Below the pieces are notes generated by a model, which worked only from the letters and a program-made list of their open reading frames with translations, ran no database searches and had not been told where the DNA came from. Positions 45,927-59,682 of a stretch of DNA of 64,000 bases are shown one piece after another. Position 1 is the first letter of the stretch. Every line of letters begins with the position of its first letter. Source of the DNA: Acanthochlamys bracteata (taxonomy: Eukaryota > Streptophyta > Magnoliopsida > Pandanales > Velloziaceae); assembly GCA_019914995.1 (NCBI GenBank), contig CM034126.1:5089001-5153000 (forward strand), given 5' to 3'. A program made the translations under genes and the position numbers.

Positions 45927-46902
45927 TTGAATATTTTGCCTCACGCTTATGTTGTATGTTTTAATTTGTTGCATCATGAGCTAGCACAGATATTGACTCT
46001 TTAATTTCTTCCTTGTATACTGATAAGGTTAGTTTTCTTTTTTAACTTCCAAAAGTTGTATACAGCATTCATTCATTCTGTTTCTTCTCTTTTTAAGAAC
46101 CCTCAACAATTTGCTAGTGTTGTAGAGTGCTTACTAAGCTTTTCTAAAGCCCAAAATATTTTTATTTTATTTCAAAAAATAAATTCTATTTTTTATTTAA
46201 AGAAATAATAAAAAATAAGTAATGATAAAATTATATAACATAAATTTTTTATATTTTCTAAAATTTAGAATAAATTATAGAATATCGTAAAAGATTTATT
46301 AAAAAATAATAAAATAAAAAATACCCAATAATTAACGCCAAACTCTAAATATATGGATGCTCCTGACTTTTAGCGCTTTGCTTTGTCGTCTGCTGCTGCA
46401 CTAAATATATGGAGGGATGTGAATAATTCTCACACAGAAAACATTTTTGTTTTCGGGCAAATTTCCTTACTTCTACCGGTGCTCTATCAGCACTTCTTCT
46501 TCGTTGTTTCTTCCATTCCTCCTTCTCCTCCGTATCTGCATAGTACTATATTCATATATGCATTCATACACAAGACATTTTATACAATTCGTATACTGTC
46601 TTTGTTTTGCTGGTGCTCTAGCAACTCCATCTCAGTGACAGGTCCTCATACAAGAAATTACATAAGCAATCATCATCAACTGTAAAAATAATTAAAAAGA
46701 TAAAAACTTACATCCAGTTTGTCGTTTGTCAATGAATTTGCTGACGCAACTGACTGCATAACATCCAACATTTTCAACAAAAATCAAATTACATAATTAA
46801 AAAATTATATAATAACACATACAAATAAATTATAATGAAATCATAATCAAAAGATATTTCCAACAAATTGCAGAAACTCGTCGAAGTCTCATTCGAGCCC
46901 CC
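45927..46902. other. 3' flank and AT-rich insertion
   Basis: The MED26-like 3' UTR is followed by an A/T-dominated block at about 46140-46340 with AACGCCAAACTC at its right edge, MITE-like. There is no gene. Confidence 0.4.
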
Positions 46903-47025
46903 TCGATCTATCTAACCAACGAAAACGAGTCAGTGACAGCAGAGAAGGCCAAGAAGAAGATTAGAGGCTAAATAGCCATGATCGACGATGAGAGAACGGA
47001 ATCGCATGTTGCACGAATAAAAAAG
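46903..47025 (+). pseudogene. Coding-like fragment, copy 1 (contains a stop)
   Basis: 41 codons alignable without gaps to 49095-49217. It shares SVTAEKAKK, ERTESHVARIKK, but codon 23 is TAA. After the fragment both copies continue with CACCGGTTGA and GGGTAGAAATTGATGA. I do not recognise the protein. Confidence 0.5.
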
Positions 47026-47847
47026 TTAAGTCTCAAGCAAGAATAAAAATCACCGGTTGACGGGTAGAAATTGATGAAATTGATGACAGGAGTAGGAGAA
47101 AAAAGAGAGGAGAAAAAAAATAACGATTTTGGGTTCCGATTGCCGGTTGAAGGTTCGGCGACGGTAGGATTCAATCGGTTGCAATTTTAGAAAAGATTAT
47201 GAGAGAAAAATAAAGGATATTAAGAGAAAGGAATCAAAAAAATAATAGTATACGTTAGAAATTTTTACTGAAATTTGATCGAAGCGGGCAAATCCGGACT
47301 CGAACGGGAAGAATAGAGACGAAGAAAATGGAAGACAATAATGGGGAGGAGAATGACGAAAAAGGGAAAAAAAAACTATGTACGGACGAGAAAGCTTTAT
47401 GTAATTAATGTAAATTGAGCACGCGAAATGACTAATGCGACCACATAATGATCCTGTAAGCGAATTGATGTGTTTATTGTGAGTCGTCGAATGACGAATT
47501 CGACGACTCAAATATGAAGTGAGGGAGTGCGCACACAGGAGTGCGGTATGCGCATCCGTACCTTATATATATATATATATATAATTTTTTAGTTTATTAT
47601 ATATTGATTAATTTCTTACATAATTATATATTTTATCAAAATTAATATTATATATATAAATACCTAATATTTTTACCTATTATTATCAAAAATCAATGTT
47701 TATAATTTTTATTTTAATAAATTTAATTATTAAATAGCTCGATCATAATTTAACTCGGTTATTAAATGGGTTGGATTAGGATTGACCATTTTGATCTATA
47801 ATAAATTTATCCTATTTTTTATATGGATCGATTCGAATCTGACATGT
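47026..47847. other. Intergenic with short TA run
   Basis: No gene. A TA microsatellite lies at about 47563-47583. Confidence 0.45.
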
Positions 47848-48404
47848 CACTACTATAATAAATAGATTCACCGACTGACAATATCAGTCGGCAACCTATC
47901 ATTTTCTGTATGCAAAATAAATTAGCGACTAACACAATTACAATCGGCAAATCATGATCGGTAAATCGTTTGCCGACCGAGTCCAGTAATTAGTCAGTAT
48001 TGTACAGTAAATTATCGACTGATTACTATTGTCGCAAATTACTGTCTGACTTGTTGATCGAAAATATACCAACTACAAATCAGTCGGCAATTAGCGACTA
48101 AGCAGATAGTCAGTAATACCGACTTAAAATTTTGTCGAGAAATACTGACTACGGTAGCCATCGATAAATTCTGACTGTGGATTTAGTTGGTAAATATCGA
48201 CTACATTTTCAGTCGATAAATACCGACAGAAATTTGGTCGGTAAACACCGCCTATTTTTGTAGTCGATAAAGACTGATTGCGTATTTAGTCGGTAAATAT
48301 CGACTACTCTTTTAGTCGGTAAATACCGGAGAATACCGACTAAGTGCTTGTGCAGTCAGTAATTACACAGCATTAGTGATCTACTATTTCTAATTCTATT
48401 AGTG
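47848..48404. mobile_element. Non-autonomous CACTA-like element, about 557 bp
   Basis: It begins CACTACTATAATAAAT and ends with the inverse of CACTAATAGAATTAG, the terminal hallmark of CACTA/Spm elements. Flanking trinucleotides are TGT and TAT, an imperfect 3-bp duplication. The interior carries many variants of TCGGTAAATACCGACT in both orientations, the expected subterminal transposase-binding repeats. There is no transposase. Confidence 0.75.
48110..48350. repeat. Subterminal GTCGGTAAAT/ATACCGACT repeat array
   Basis: About eight short copies of (A)GTCGGTAAATA(T/C)CGACT-like units spaced roughly 25-35 bp apart, with degenerate further copies at 47870-48110. Confidence 0.8.
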
Positions 48405-49010
48405 TATACGCAGTATTGATCAAGTATATATTTTGTAAGGTTTTAGTTTATAATCTGCAGCTGAATAGGTGGTGTGAATGTTTACTGTCTTGACAAGAGA
48501 AAGTTGTTCAAGTATATATTTGAGTAGCTAGCTAGGAACCAAAATAAATTCAAAATTAGGAACATGTCACTCTGTACGGTGCATAAAATTTCAAAAAATA
48601 TTATAGTTAGAATTTTGATAATATTAGAGAGTTTGTATTCAACATTGACAGTTCTACATGGCAGAAACTCATAAATCCCAAATATTCAGCTCAAACAGAT
48701 AGAAACTAATATGTTGAAAAAACAATAAAAAATTGCCCCTCATTTGTTGCGATAGAAAAGCCCATTTAAAATTTGATTTCTTTCATTTGAAAATACACCT
48801 CACAATCTCCTTTTTGATAATACATTTGTGGCTGACTCACATGACAACGCAAACACAGCAACACAATCTAGATGTATAAACTACAATAAAGAGAGTTCCA
48901 TCTTGGATGCATCTCAAAATCAAAACATGAACGCATGAATTGTAGCAAAAAACAAAACCCATTTCTGCCAGCAAAACAGGAGAATGGGAGTGAAGCTCAC
49001 CAACAAATAA
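48405..49010. other. Intergenic, no gene recognised
   Basis: Unremarkable AT-rich sequence between the CACTA-like element and the second coding-like fragment. Confidence 0.4.
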
Positions 49011-49229
49011 GTGCCGAACATGATCAGTTCAGCCGACGAGTCGGAGCAGCTCTTTCTCACACCAGTAGAACGAGAGCTTCCGAAGACCGAATTTTCGATC
49101 CACCCAAGCGATGATGAGGAGTCAATGACAGCAGAGGAGGCCAAAAAGAATGTCAAAGGCCAAATAGCAGTGACCAGTGATAAGCGAACGGAATCGCACG
49201 TGGCACGGATCAAAAAGTCGCATCTCTGA
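49011..49229 (+). pseudogene. Coding-like fragment, copy 2 (72-codon open frame)
   Basis: Open frame MPNMISSADESEQLFL, later SIHPSDDEESMTAEEAKK and DKRTESHVARIKK, then stop. Its second half matches copy 1 at 46903-47025. It is acidic then basic, with no known motif, and may be an exon remnant of a lost or captured gene. Confidence 0.4.
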
Positions 49230-50092
49230 GCAGGAAGAGAATTCACCGGTTGAGGGGTAGAAATTGATGACAATAGTAGAAAGAGAAAGAGAGAAGAAAA
49301 AATCGATTCGAATAAGACTTGTTAACTAATATTGCCACACCTAGAAAATGAAACAGAAAAAGCTCAACTAGATATCATACAATTATATATCATTGTGTGA
49401 GAGAAAGAATAGATACATAACTTCATAAATGCCATCTATATCTAACATGAACGAAAGAAAAATTACTATGGTATAACTATCTTTTGATCCAAGTTAAAAT
49501 TTTGAATTTCTATTGGGTCATGATCTGCCACGCCAAAGCCATACCTTCACACACAATTACTACTAAACAAAGTTTCATTTGGTTACTCTCGATGGAACTT
49601 GTTCAAGGTGATTTGCCAACTTAATGCCATACTCTACTTTAAAAACTGCAGATACCAGCAGCCAAGGGAATGTGAAAATCATTCAACAGCCATGTTCCTA
49701 GTACCGTAATGCCCCTTCGCTTGCAAAATTTTGAGAAATAAACAGGAATTAGGGACCGCAAGTGCTTATCGAAAATAAGCTTTTAAAAAAAAAAAATATT
49801 TTAGAAATTTTTTAAAAATGAATCTTATTTCTTTATTTTAAAAAAATAATAAAAATAACTAATAAGAAGATTTCACAACGTAGAATTTTTCTGTATTTAA
49901 AAAAATTTTTTAAAATTTCTGTATAACATTCTAAAAACTTTATTAAAAAATATAAAATTAAAAATTTTAAAAAAAAAGTTCTTCCAAATATGTTGAAAGT
50001 TCTGTATCACCAAAAGCTTTTTCATGCTCCTAAAGAAGTGTGCATGTCCACACGCACCAATAACCACTCGTGGATATCCATGCAGCTACTGG
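49230..50092. other. Intergenic with AT-rich block
   Basis: No gene. The block about 49775-49990 is A/T-dominated with inverted halves and is MITE-like. Confidence 0.4.
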
Positions 50093-50317
50093 CCGTTTGG
50101 ATAAACTTAAAAGTTTTAATTTTTATGACAAAAGTTATTTTTTTAATTTTTTTTAAAAAAATAGCTGAAATTTTTTTAAAAAAAAAGAGGTATGTGTTTA
50201 GATAAATTTTATTTTTTTTAAAAAAAAGTTGAATAAAATATTTGGCAAAAACTAAAATATCCTTTATAATAATGATATATATATGTGTATATACATATGT
50301 ATATATATATATATATA

Positions 50318-51296
<979 letters not shown>

Positions 51297-51774
51297 ATAC
51301 AACTATATAATGTTAAAAATATATATATTAATTATGTTAACAATAGGGTCAATAATGTTATTTTTTTTCAAATAGACAAAAAAGTTTTGAAAAAGTTACT
51401 CATAGTAACTTTTTTTTTTTCAACTTATAAGTTAAAAAAATAACTTAAAAGTCATTCATCCAAACACCCATTGATTACTATTTGAAGCTTTTTTCAACTT
51501 ATAAATTGAAAAAAGCCAATCCAAACAGCCCCTACATGCACAAAAGAGCTACTAAATATTATGCAATATGAACGTATGCATCTGGATACTATCATAAAGA
51601 AGATTTTTTTTTTGTTGAAAAGAAACTATTTTTAGACCAAAGTATTTTGAAGATTTTTAGAAATAATTTTTTTTTAATCTCAAAACAATAATAAAAATAA
51701 AATATTCATAAATTAAAATATAAAATATTATAAAAAATAATAATAATATATAATAAAATTATATATATTTTTTA

Positions 51775-51905
51775 TTTTTATGTTATTTTGATCGAGAGTT
51801 TCGATGGAGGTCAACTCGTATTCCGATTGAACTAAAATTTTATCAATATATTCTCAACGCATGATTCTTCATATTCAATGTAGAAATTAGATTTGAATGT
51901 ATCAT
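51775..51905. repeat. Partial copy of the foldback element arm
   Basis: It shares TTTTGATC.AGAG.TTCGATGGAG, CCGATTGA.CTAAAATTTT and TTCTTCATAT words with 50550-50640 and the reversed left arm of the 50318-50728 element. It is more diverged and lacks the GC-rich ends. Confidence 0.7.
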
Positions 51906-52276
51906 CGATCACTTGTGGCCAGTATATATACCATGTACTTTTAAGAATATTATGTGTCTTTATCGTATTCCTATAAATATATATGTTAACTTTTAAGTGA
52001 TTGGTTAATTATTTTACTTTGTGAACTTCTTACAATCGGCATCAAATTTCATTAAAGTAGAACCGTGTTGATTTGAGAGTTATTATTGGCTTTTGAAATT
52101 GAGCTAAATCTGAATTAATAATAGAGTAGTTTATAAATGGTGCAAACTAAAAAGTAGATTCAATTTAAAAATAGTTTAATAATTCATTTTAAATTGGATC
52201 AAATTAAATTCTGATTTGATGAGCTTAAAAAATTCATATTTTTAAAAGATTTTATATTAACAGAATGTTAAAATTG

Positions 52277-52317
<41 letters not shown>

Positions 52318-53468
52318 TGAGTGATTAATTATTTTAGGTTGGAAAGTCATCTCAGTTAATGTTGCCGACAAAAATGGCCGGCTAGAGTAGGGAGCGTAGC
52401 ATGAAATAACAGCATTGAAGTCAGCAGGCAGGACATGTAGAGGTAACCGACGACAGAATAATCAGATTCATACATCTCAGAATTTTTTTATTGAATTTGA
52501 TAGTGGCAAGGGAAGCAAAGTACATGTATAAAAGGTTCTGCACTGAAGTTTCCAGAAGATGGATTATGAAATGTTGTTATGGTGTTGTTTATTAGGGAAA
52601 TTAATTCTTATAATCTCTAAAACGTTTGCAGTAAACGCAAAAGAATTGCTTTGACAAAAAATAAAATAAAATCGCATATGTGCACAAAGAGGAACATGAT
52701 CACATTATTATTAAGGTTGGGAATCTAGAATCTATTTTATTAAGGTTGACATCGTCCATAAGCTACTTCGAGAGACTTCTTTTCTATTATTATTATTTAT
52801 TTTGGGAACTTGTCCTTTATTTTGCAATTTAAAAGTTTGAGATAGATCACATAAAATCGCTCGACCTAACAAAACTAGTCAAAGGGATAATAAATAAGCA
52901 CTAAATCATACATTCATACCAAACTAATTATTAGTTTATTAAAAATTAGCACTTTTTATATAGATATTAAAAAATTAGTATATTTATATATAAGTACATA
53001 TTTAGTTATTAATAATATAAAATTATTAAAATATGATTTTAAGTCTAACGAAATAGAATTCAATTATTTAGTCCCTTTTTATTTAAATATTATTTTTAAT
53101 TCTGTCTGTTTATTAGATAAGATTTACTTTAATTTGAAATTCTAACAAAATCACTTTTAAAATAAATTTTTTATAAATAAAAATAATTTTTATTTTATTT
53201 TATTTAAAAAATAAGCTTTATTTTTACTTAAAAAACAGAAGTAAAAAATAATAAAATTTTTAATATAAAATTTCTTTATGTTTTTATTTTTTAAATAAAG
53301 TATGTATAACTTATAAAAAGTACACGAAATAAAAAATAGTTACTAAAAAGCTCCGAGAAAGAACGCCAAATACGGTAAATGAAAGCTTAACATCCCGTCA
53401 TTTAAATCATCAGTGATTTTTGTGATAATCCTATACATTAAAAATAAAAAGATTAGGGTGAAAAAAAA

Positions 53469-53616
53469 ACCCACATTCAGAAATAAGAGAAACAACTTTC
53501 AGAGATTATAAATAATGCAAGTTGAAAGCTCGTGCAAATAAGAGAAACAACATTCAAAAAAACCCACATTCATAGTTTAAATTTCTTCGGACAAGTTGAA
53601 AGCTTGTGCAAATTTT
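53469..53616. repeat. Imperfect direct duplication
   Basis: ACCCACATTCA, AATAAGAGAAACAAC.TTCA and CAAGTTGAAAGCT.GTGCAAAT each occur twice within 150 bp, in shuffled order. Confidence 0.75.
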
Positions 53617-53825
53617 GGCTGCAACAAGATTGCAGTCAAGGCCGGGTCTACTAAGCAAACAAACACGGAAAAAAATGTAATAAAATAAAAAAAAAATGTG
53701 TTAAACTTTAAAAAGAAAAGAAGGGCAAAAAACTGTCCACACTACTGGAGATCGAAAAAGAGAAGAACCCAAAAGAACGCAAGAGACGCTTACCCTAATC
53801 CTGAATGGTCCAGTCTAAAACAGAG

Positions 53826-54054
53826 TGCGTTTAAAATTATTTATAAAATAAAATTTTTTTAAATAAAAAATATTTTTATTTTTTAAAAATAAGTTTTTTT
53901 AATTTTTAAAAAATAATAAAAATTTATTATTTAAATTTTTTTATATTTTTTAAATTTTTAAATAAAATTTTTACATACTTATAAAATATATATTAAAAAA
54001 TATAAAATTGAAAATTGAAAAACAGTATTTAAAAAACATTAAACCAAACGCCCC
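53826..54054. mobile_element. hAT-like MITE
   Basis: A/T-rich palindromic block bounded by GAGTGCGTTTAAAATTATTT and, reversed, GGGGGCGTTTGGTTTAATG. Confidence 0.55.
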
Positions 54055-54569
54055 CGCAGATCATAGGGGACCATTCCCAAATAATTCAGAATAAATTTTA
54101 ATATAAATTATTAATAAAATTGTAAAAATAATTTTTTAGAACTTAATTGTAAAAAAATGAGTTATGAATAAAATAAAGTATCTAATGAGAGTAGCAGGTA
54201 GTGTAGATTGTGAGTTTTTTATGTAGCAGGTTAGCTCTGCTGACTCTGAATGTATTATGTTGTAAGTTAGAATAGAAAAATTGAGTTAAATTTTGCGTTA
54301 AGTGGTTTTACTGTATCAATCTCTAAAATTAATATCAAACTCTAAATTTAATTTCTAAAATAATTCCTAGAATGCCCCTATTATTATTATTTGCTTTTTT
54401 TGTTTGCTTGAGCTGGTTTTACTTAGGCACGGTGGTGATGGTGGAGGAGAAAGTAGAGCCCATTGCTGCGCTGCAGCCTTGCTGGCTCTGACCTCTCCTG
54501 CCTTTGCCCACTGATATTGCATCGTCACCTCTTCCCTCTCCCCTTTTAATTCGTTACTTATTACACAGC

Positions 54570-54857
54570 ATAATGAAGAATCTCTCTCTCTAGCTCTCTC
54601 TCCAGTATCCCTCTGCTTGCTACAATCAAAGAAAAACCAAGAAAGAAAGAAAGAAAACATCCCTCTCTCAATCTCCTCCACCCACTATCTTTTAATTCTC
54701 TGTTTATATTATACCGTGTAGTAAAAGACTTTATAGTGCATTTGTTGTAAAGGAGGAAGCCGAAGAACAAGAACTAGATTTCATATCAGTAGCAGAAGCA
54801 GCTTGATTGATTGTTCTGTAAACAGGGTTTTCTTGGCTGTCTCAATCCGAGTGTTGG
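54570..54857 (+). promoter_or_regulatory. Probable PP2C promoter/5' UTR exon
   Basis: A CT-rich leader (TCTCTCTCTCTAGCTCTCTCT at about 54581) is followed by sequence ending TTGG just before a strong donor GTAAGTGAG at 54858. The transcription start is not known; this is inferred from the splice-site pair. Confidence 0.5.
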
Positions 54858-55603
54858 GTAAGTGAGTTGTTTTTCATATGGTTGAGGAGTTCAGATCTGC
54901 GGTAGAGAGAGTGAGAATGGTAGAGTAGAATGATAGTGTTATAGTAGTAGCAGTAGTTTATTTTCCCACATGGATTGCCTCTTTCCTGGAAGCCCTTCTC
55001 TCTCTCCAGCCGCCCCTTCGCTGTTTTATGTTTTCTTTTGTTTGATACTACATAAACTAACAAACAAAAACAAACCTTGCTTCTTACTCTCTTTCTCTGT
55101 CTCTCACTATACATTAATTCTTTATCTATATTTGTTTCATAATATAATAAAGTTGGTTGTTTAATTTTTACCCAAGTGGGTTTCTATGGGGTGAACTGTT
55201 TGTAGGAAAACAATGGTTGCTCTTTTTTTTTTAAAAGTAAATAAGTTGACATAATTCTTGGTTTTGGCCTTTGAAGAAGAGTGGGACTTATAGGAAGAAA
55301 GCTTACGTTTCTCCCCTTCACACTAGCTGATATAAAATAGAATTGATTTTTGCCCCCTCTGAAGAAGCTTTCAGTTTAGGATCCATAAATCCATCAACCG
55401 CCCTTCAAAGTAGACCAAGTTCTGTTTAGGATTGTGTTGTTCTTATATTCACAAGATTCAACAATCCAGAATCTACTTTGCCATCCTTTGATTTGGATTG
55501 ACAAGAAGGTTGTCTTCATTTCTTGCTTTCTTTATTTGATTATAAAATTATAGGTTGTGAGTGATTCTAATGTAACCTGTTCATTCTGCTTGTGTTGTTG
55601 CAG
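54858..55603 (+). other. Candidate 5' UTR intron of PP2C gene
   Basis: Donor GTAAGTGAG at 54858 and acceptor TTGTTGTTGCAG ending 55603, 746 bp, T-rich. Leader introns are common in plant PP2C genes and often enhance expression. Confidence 0.55.
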
Positions 55604-55715
55604 TTCAAGAAGAAAGAAAGAAAGAATAGAAGTTGCAGAGAGTGTCTGGGTCTGAGAGTATTGAGAATTGCGATTTTGGAGATAGATGAAGAGGTTGTTG
55701 TTGTTGAGATGAGGG

Positions 55716-58529
55716 ATGTTGGAAGTTCTGATGAAGTTGCTGACAGCCTGCTGGCGGCAGCGGCCGTCGTCCGAGAGGAATGATGCTGTGGGCCGACAAG
55801 ATGGTCTTCTTTGGTACAAGGATTTGGGACAACACTTGACAGGAGAATTCTCCATGTCCGTAGTTCAAGCTAATAATCTGCAGGAGGATCAGAGCCAGAT
55901 TGAATCTGGTCCCCTCAGCTTTCTTAGCTCCGTTGGCCCCTGTGGCACTTTTATTGGGATCTATGATGGGCATGGTGGCCCAGAGGCTGCTGGTTACATC
56001 AGTGATCACCTCTTCAACCATCTCAAGAGTAAGAAGCTTCAAGCCTTTTTTGATTGTCGGTTTCAAACTTTAATTGTTTTGGTTCAATTTTTCAGTTGAT
56101 CTCTGTTAGGCATGGATTCGATTCCAACAAGCAAGTTATCAGTTAATGCAAGACTCTTATGAACTCAGGAATTCAATAGAAAATCTTGTAGAACATCTGC
56201 TTTGAACTGCATAAAATACTTAAACTAAGATGATAGGTTATGTTTCGAGATGGAGCTAATCTTTAGTGATTCAGTTGTTCATGAGAAATGTAATTCTTCT
56301 TATTCCAATGCGTCCTAAGTGTATGGAGGCTGTTCTATATGCGTGATTTGGTCAGAGTCTTCTTTGTTGTGATTTGTGCTTGGTTCTACATGTGACAGCT
56401 TCTTTTTTACTCACAATTGGCCTGTAGTTTCAGGTTGCTGACTTGCATTTAGGCTTTATCTAAAATTCTCATGACGATATAGCATTGTGACTTTTGCAGA
56501 ATTTGCAACTGAAAAGCAGCAGATGTCTGCTGATGTTATACGCAAAGCATTCCAAGCCACTGAAGAAGGGTTCTTCTCTGTGGTTGCCAAGCAATGGCTA
56601 GTCAAACCCCAGATTGCGGCAGTTGGATCCTGCTGTTTGGTTGGGGTAATCTGCGGAGAGACCCTCTATGTTGCCAACCTTGGGGATTCACGTGGTGTTT
56701 TAGGAAGACGTGTCAAGGCAACCGGGGAAGTCCTTGCTGTACAGTTGTCAGAGGAGCACAATGTGAGCATCGAGTCTGTTAGACAAGAAGTTAAGTCACA
56801 GCATCCTGATGATCCACAAATTGTTCTTTTGAAGCATAATGTGTGGCGAGTTAAGGGCCTCATTCAGGTACTGTTTTCTCTCATGATGACCTCAGTCACC
56901 ACTAGATAAATTTTTTGTTACTTATCTGTAGTTCTGCTTCGGGTTATGCTTCATTCTGTTATTGATGCTGAGATAGCCATCTTTCTGTTTATTACTCGTG
57001 TGTATTCACCTGCGTTAGAATTTCTTTCATTTAGTTTCTAGGTTGTTATTTTCACTTATAAGTGTCTCTTGGCAGGCCTTTCTGAGCAAATCAAATCCTT
57101 GTTGATTCCAGGTTGTTCCATTGAGTAAGCATTGTTTCATAGCTCATTGAAAGCAGGTCTCTAAGGTCTTTAGTGCTTTATTTTCTAGGTTGTGAGATAT
57201 ATTTGGTCAATGTCATTAAAAAGATCTGGCAATAGATTGGTTGTTTATTGCTGCTTCTCCACGCACTTATCCCACACACCCCTGGCCTCTAAGGCCAGAA
57301 GCAAGCAGAAGAAAAAGGTGAACCTTTTTTTTTTTGAGAGCAAGCAACCAGGACAAACAGAACCACAATTTCTTCGCACTTCTGAATATAGTTACTGGAA
57401 TAGAACTAGAAGTAAGAATGTGATGTTGGCTATGTTCTTTTCTACGCACTACTCTATCATTAATGATTCACGTTATTCACCTTATTTCCTATCACCTCCA
57501 CCACATTTTGTGTAAGTTGTCTGTAATTAGTACCATCCCTCCCTTTTCTGTATAGGATGATTTTGGTTGGTAATTCTTGGCATCACATGTATAATATTAT
57601 TCGTGCATTACTATACATTGTTTCCATTAACAAAACATATGGTGGACAAAATTAATGCGAATTTACCCTCCTTTATCTGATATATGTCTGCTACATTGTT
57701 ACATTGTGCATCCTTTCACTTGGTTTCTTCTAAGTCAAATCTACGGTTTCAGATTTCCAGGTCAATTGGGGACGTCTATCTTAAAAAGCCCGAGTTTAAC
57801 AGGGAGCCTCTCTATGCAAAGTTCCGGCTTTGTGAACCTTTCAAGAAGCCAATACTCAGTGCTGAGCCAGCTATTACTGCACATCAACTACAACCACAAG
57901 ATCAATTTCTAATTTTTGCATCTGATGGACTATGGGAGCACCTTAGCAATCAGGAAGCTGTTAACCTTGTTCATAACCATCCACGCAATGTAAGAACCTC
58001 TCTTGGTTAGACCTATATGTTTTCCTGCTTAGAAGCGCAACTACTGAACCAAACCTTCTGCCAACTTCAAACTTGAGACTATTTAAAACTTGAGTTGGAG
58101 CTAATATACTCTTTTAGAACCTCTTTTGGAGAGCTTGAATATTATAAAGAATCAGGTCTAGTATTTCCAATGATTGTGTTTACTACCATAACAACCTCCA
58201 GAAATTTTTATGCTGCAATAGTACATTAAATTCAACACAATCTTCATGCTATATATATTTTGCAGGGAATTGCTCGAAGATTGGTTAAAGCTGCACTTCA
58301 AGAAGCTGCAAAGAAGAGGGAGATGAGGTACTCTGATCTCAAGAGGATTGATCGTGGAGTGAGGCGCCATTTCCATGATGACATAACAGTAATTGTAGTA
58401 TTTCTCGACTTAAACCTCATAAGCAAGGCCAGCTCAAACAAATCGGTTCATGTTCCCCTAAGAGGCGGAGATTTCAGTCTGCCCGTGAATTCTCTCGCTC
58501 CCTTTTCTACACCATTGGAGGCCTGCTGA
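55716..58529 (+). CDS. Protein phosphatase 2C, clade D type, 393 aa
   Basis: Metal-dependent Ser/Thr phosphatase. Four exons: 55716-56028, 56500-56867, 57753-57989, 58266-58529; phases agree and the total is 1,182 nt. The N-terminus [20 protein letters not shown] and [20 protein letters not shown] are typical of clade D PP2Cs. Metal-binding motifs are GIYDGHGG (Asp84), [11 protein letters not shown] (Asp167), [10 protein letters not shown] (Asp234), [11 protein letters not shown] (Asp285) and [13 protein letters not shown] (Asp344, Asp345), so all catalytic acids are present. Length is normal. Clade D enzymes in Arabidopsis dephosphorylate plasma-membrane H+-ATPase and are inhibited by SAUR proteins in auxin growth; that role here is inferred from family. 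The Ala of GDSRAVLG is Gly here, a mild change. The intron between exons 2 and 3 is 885 bp. Confidence 0.95.
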
Positions 58530-59390
58530 GGTCCATCCTGATCGATAACTCTTGTGCGGATTGCAAGCTTAGAAGGGCTACTAAATCTGTGGACGTTTTA
58601 GTCAATCCCACATATGCCATCATAAGGTAAAGTAAGAATATCTTGTTGCCTTTGACTAGAATAGGATGATTACATTCTCAATGTTGATTAGGAGCATTAA
58701 TACACAAAAGTGACAAAAATATTCTTAAATTTTTTTTTTTCAGTTTTTTATTCTTTGGGTACTCTTGGGTTTTATATAGATGTTGAACGCAAGCTTAATT
58801 GCGCCTTTCATTTCATATATCAGAAATTAATGAAAATACTCCATGTGAACTTTTTTTGCTTTAATTTTAAGCATTCCGCCATAAGCGTGAAACCCCTTTG
58901 AAATGGAACATAAAAGAGACAGGAGTTTGTTAGTAGTTCTACCCATAACACTCTTGGTGCAAATAAATCAAATGTAGCTTGTTCATCTTTTGTTCAATTT
59001 GTAATTGCATCTCAGAAATGAAATGGTAATTTGTTACTGTTGCTGTATCTTCAAGTACTTTGCAAACTAGTGAGAAATTTCGGACAGACATTCAAACTTT
59101 GCAAAATCAAGTTTCTGCTAATTTAAGAGAAAAATATGCGTAGAAAATAATTCTATGGAAATGAATTATATCCTCATCTAACTATTCTATGGAAATGAAC
59201 ATTTACCTCCTCTCCTGTTTTCTCAAGTCCTTGTGCACTATCAAGCTCTAAAGCAGGATTTCTAAAGTAGTATCTATATTTAGTTTGCAACATCAGCCAA
59301 GAAAACTGATATTTACATTTTGCTAAATAGTTCACTATGTAACATCTCCTCGGTTAAAGATCTAATATAAAACAATATGCATTTCATTGA
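58530..59390. other. 3' flank of PP2C gene
   Basis: Probable 3' UTR and intergenic sequence between the convergent PP2C and CPP1-like genes. No gene. Confidence 0.5.
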
Positions 59391-59541
59391 GGCTGTGTTC
59401 TTTTGCACTAAGAAATATCTTTTTCGGACAAAAATAGCTTTTAGATAATTTCATATATTTTTTTACAATAATTATTCTTTTTAACTCGCTATTAAAAATT
59501 CACTTATCAAAAAATCACTTCTTATACAAAAGAGCACACCC
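59391..59541. mobile_element. Small hAT-like MITE
   Basis: Bounded by GGCTGTGTTCTTTTGCAC and, reversed, GGGTGTGCTCTTTTGT, with a short AT-rich core. It has the same end type as 17105-17240. Confidence 0.65.
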
Positions 59542-59682
59542 TGATTCTTTAATATTTCACTAAACTTATATGCGTTTCACCTAAACTTAATATTTTGCTA
59601 AACTTATATGCATTTTACTTAAACTTATGAAAAGAATACACCCTAGATTCTATAATATTTCACTAAACCTATATGCATTTCA
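59537..59682. repeat. Tandem repeat of about 45-50 bp units
   Basis: Three diverged units contain AATATTT..CTAAAC.TATATGC.TTT and AAACTTAT words. Two of them are preceded by CACCCT.GATTCT. Confidence 0.75.

Larger units (their letters stand above)
51297..54360. other. Gene-free AT-rich region
   Basis: It contains the half foldback copy (51775-51905), a short TA microsatellite (about 52277-52311), a duplicated 53.5-kb segment and a MITE at 53826-54054. No gene or RNA recognised. Confidence 0.5.

Noticed and set aside
48110..48350. Evenly spaced short repeats suggesting a CRISPR-like array
   Set aside because: Units are diverged, occur in both orientations and lie inside CACTA-type ends of a plant genome; they are subterminal transposon repeats.
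57192..57515. 107-codon ORF between PP2C exons 2 and 3
   Set aside because: It falls within an intron bounded by good splice sites and shows no homology; the PP2C reading frame joins cleanly without it.
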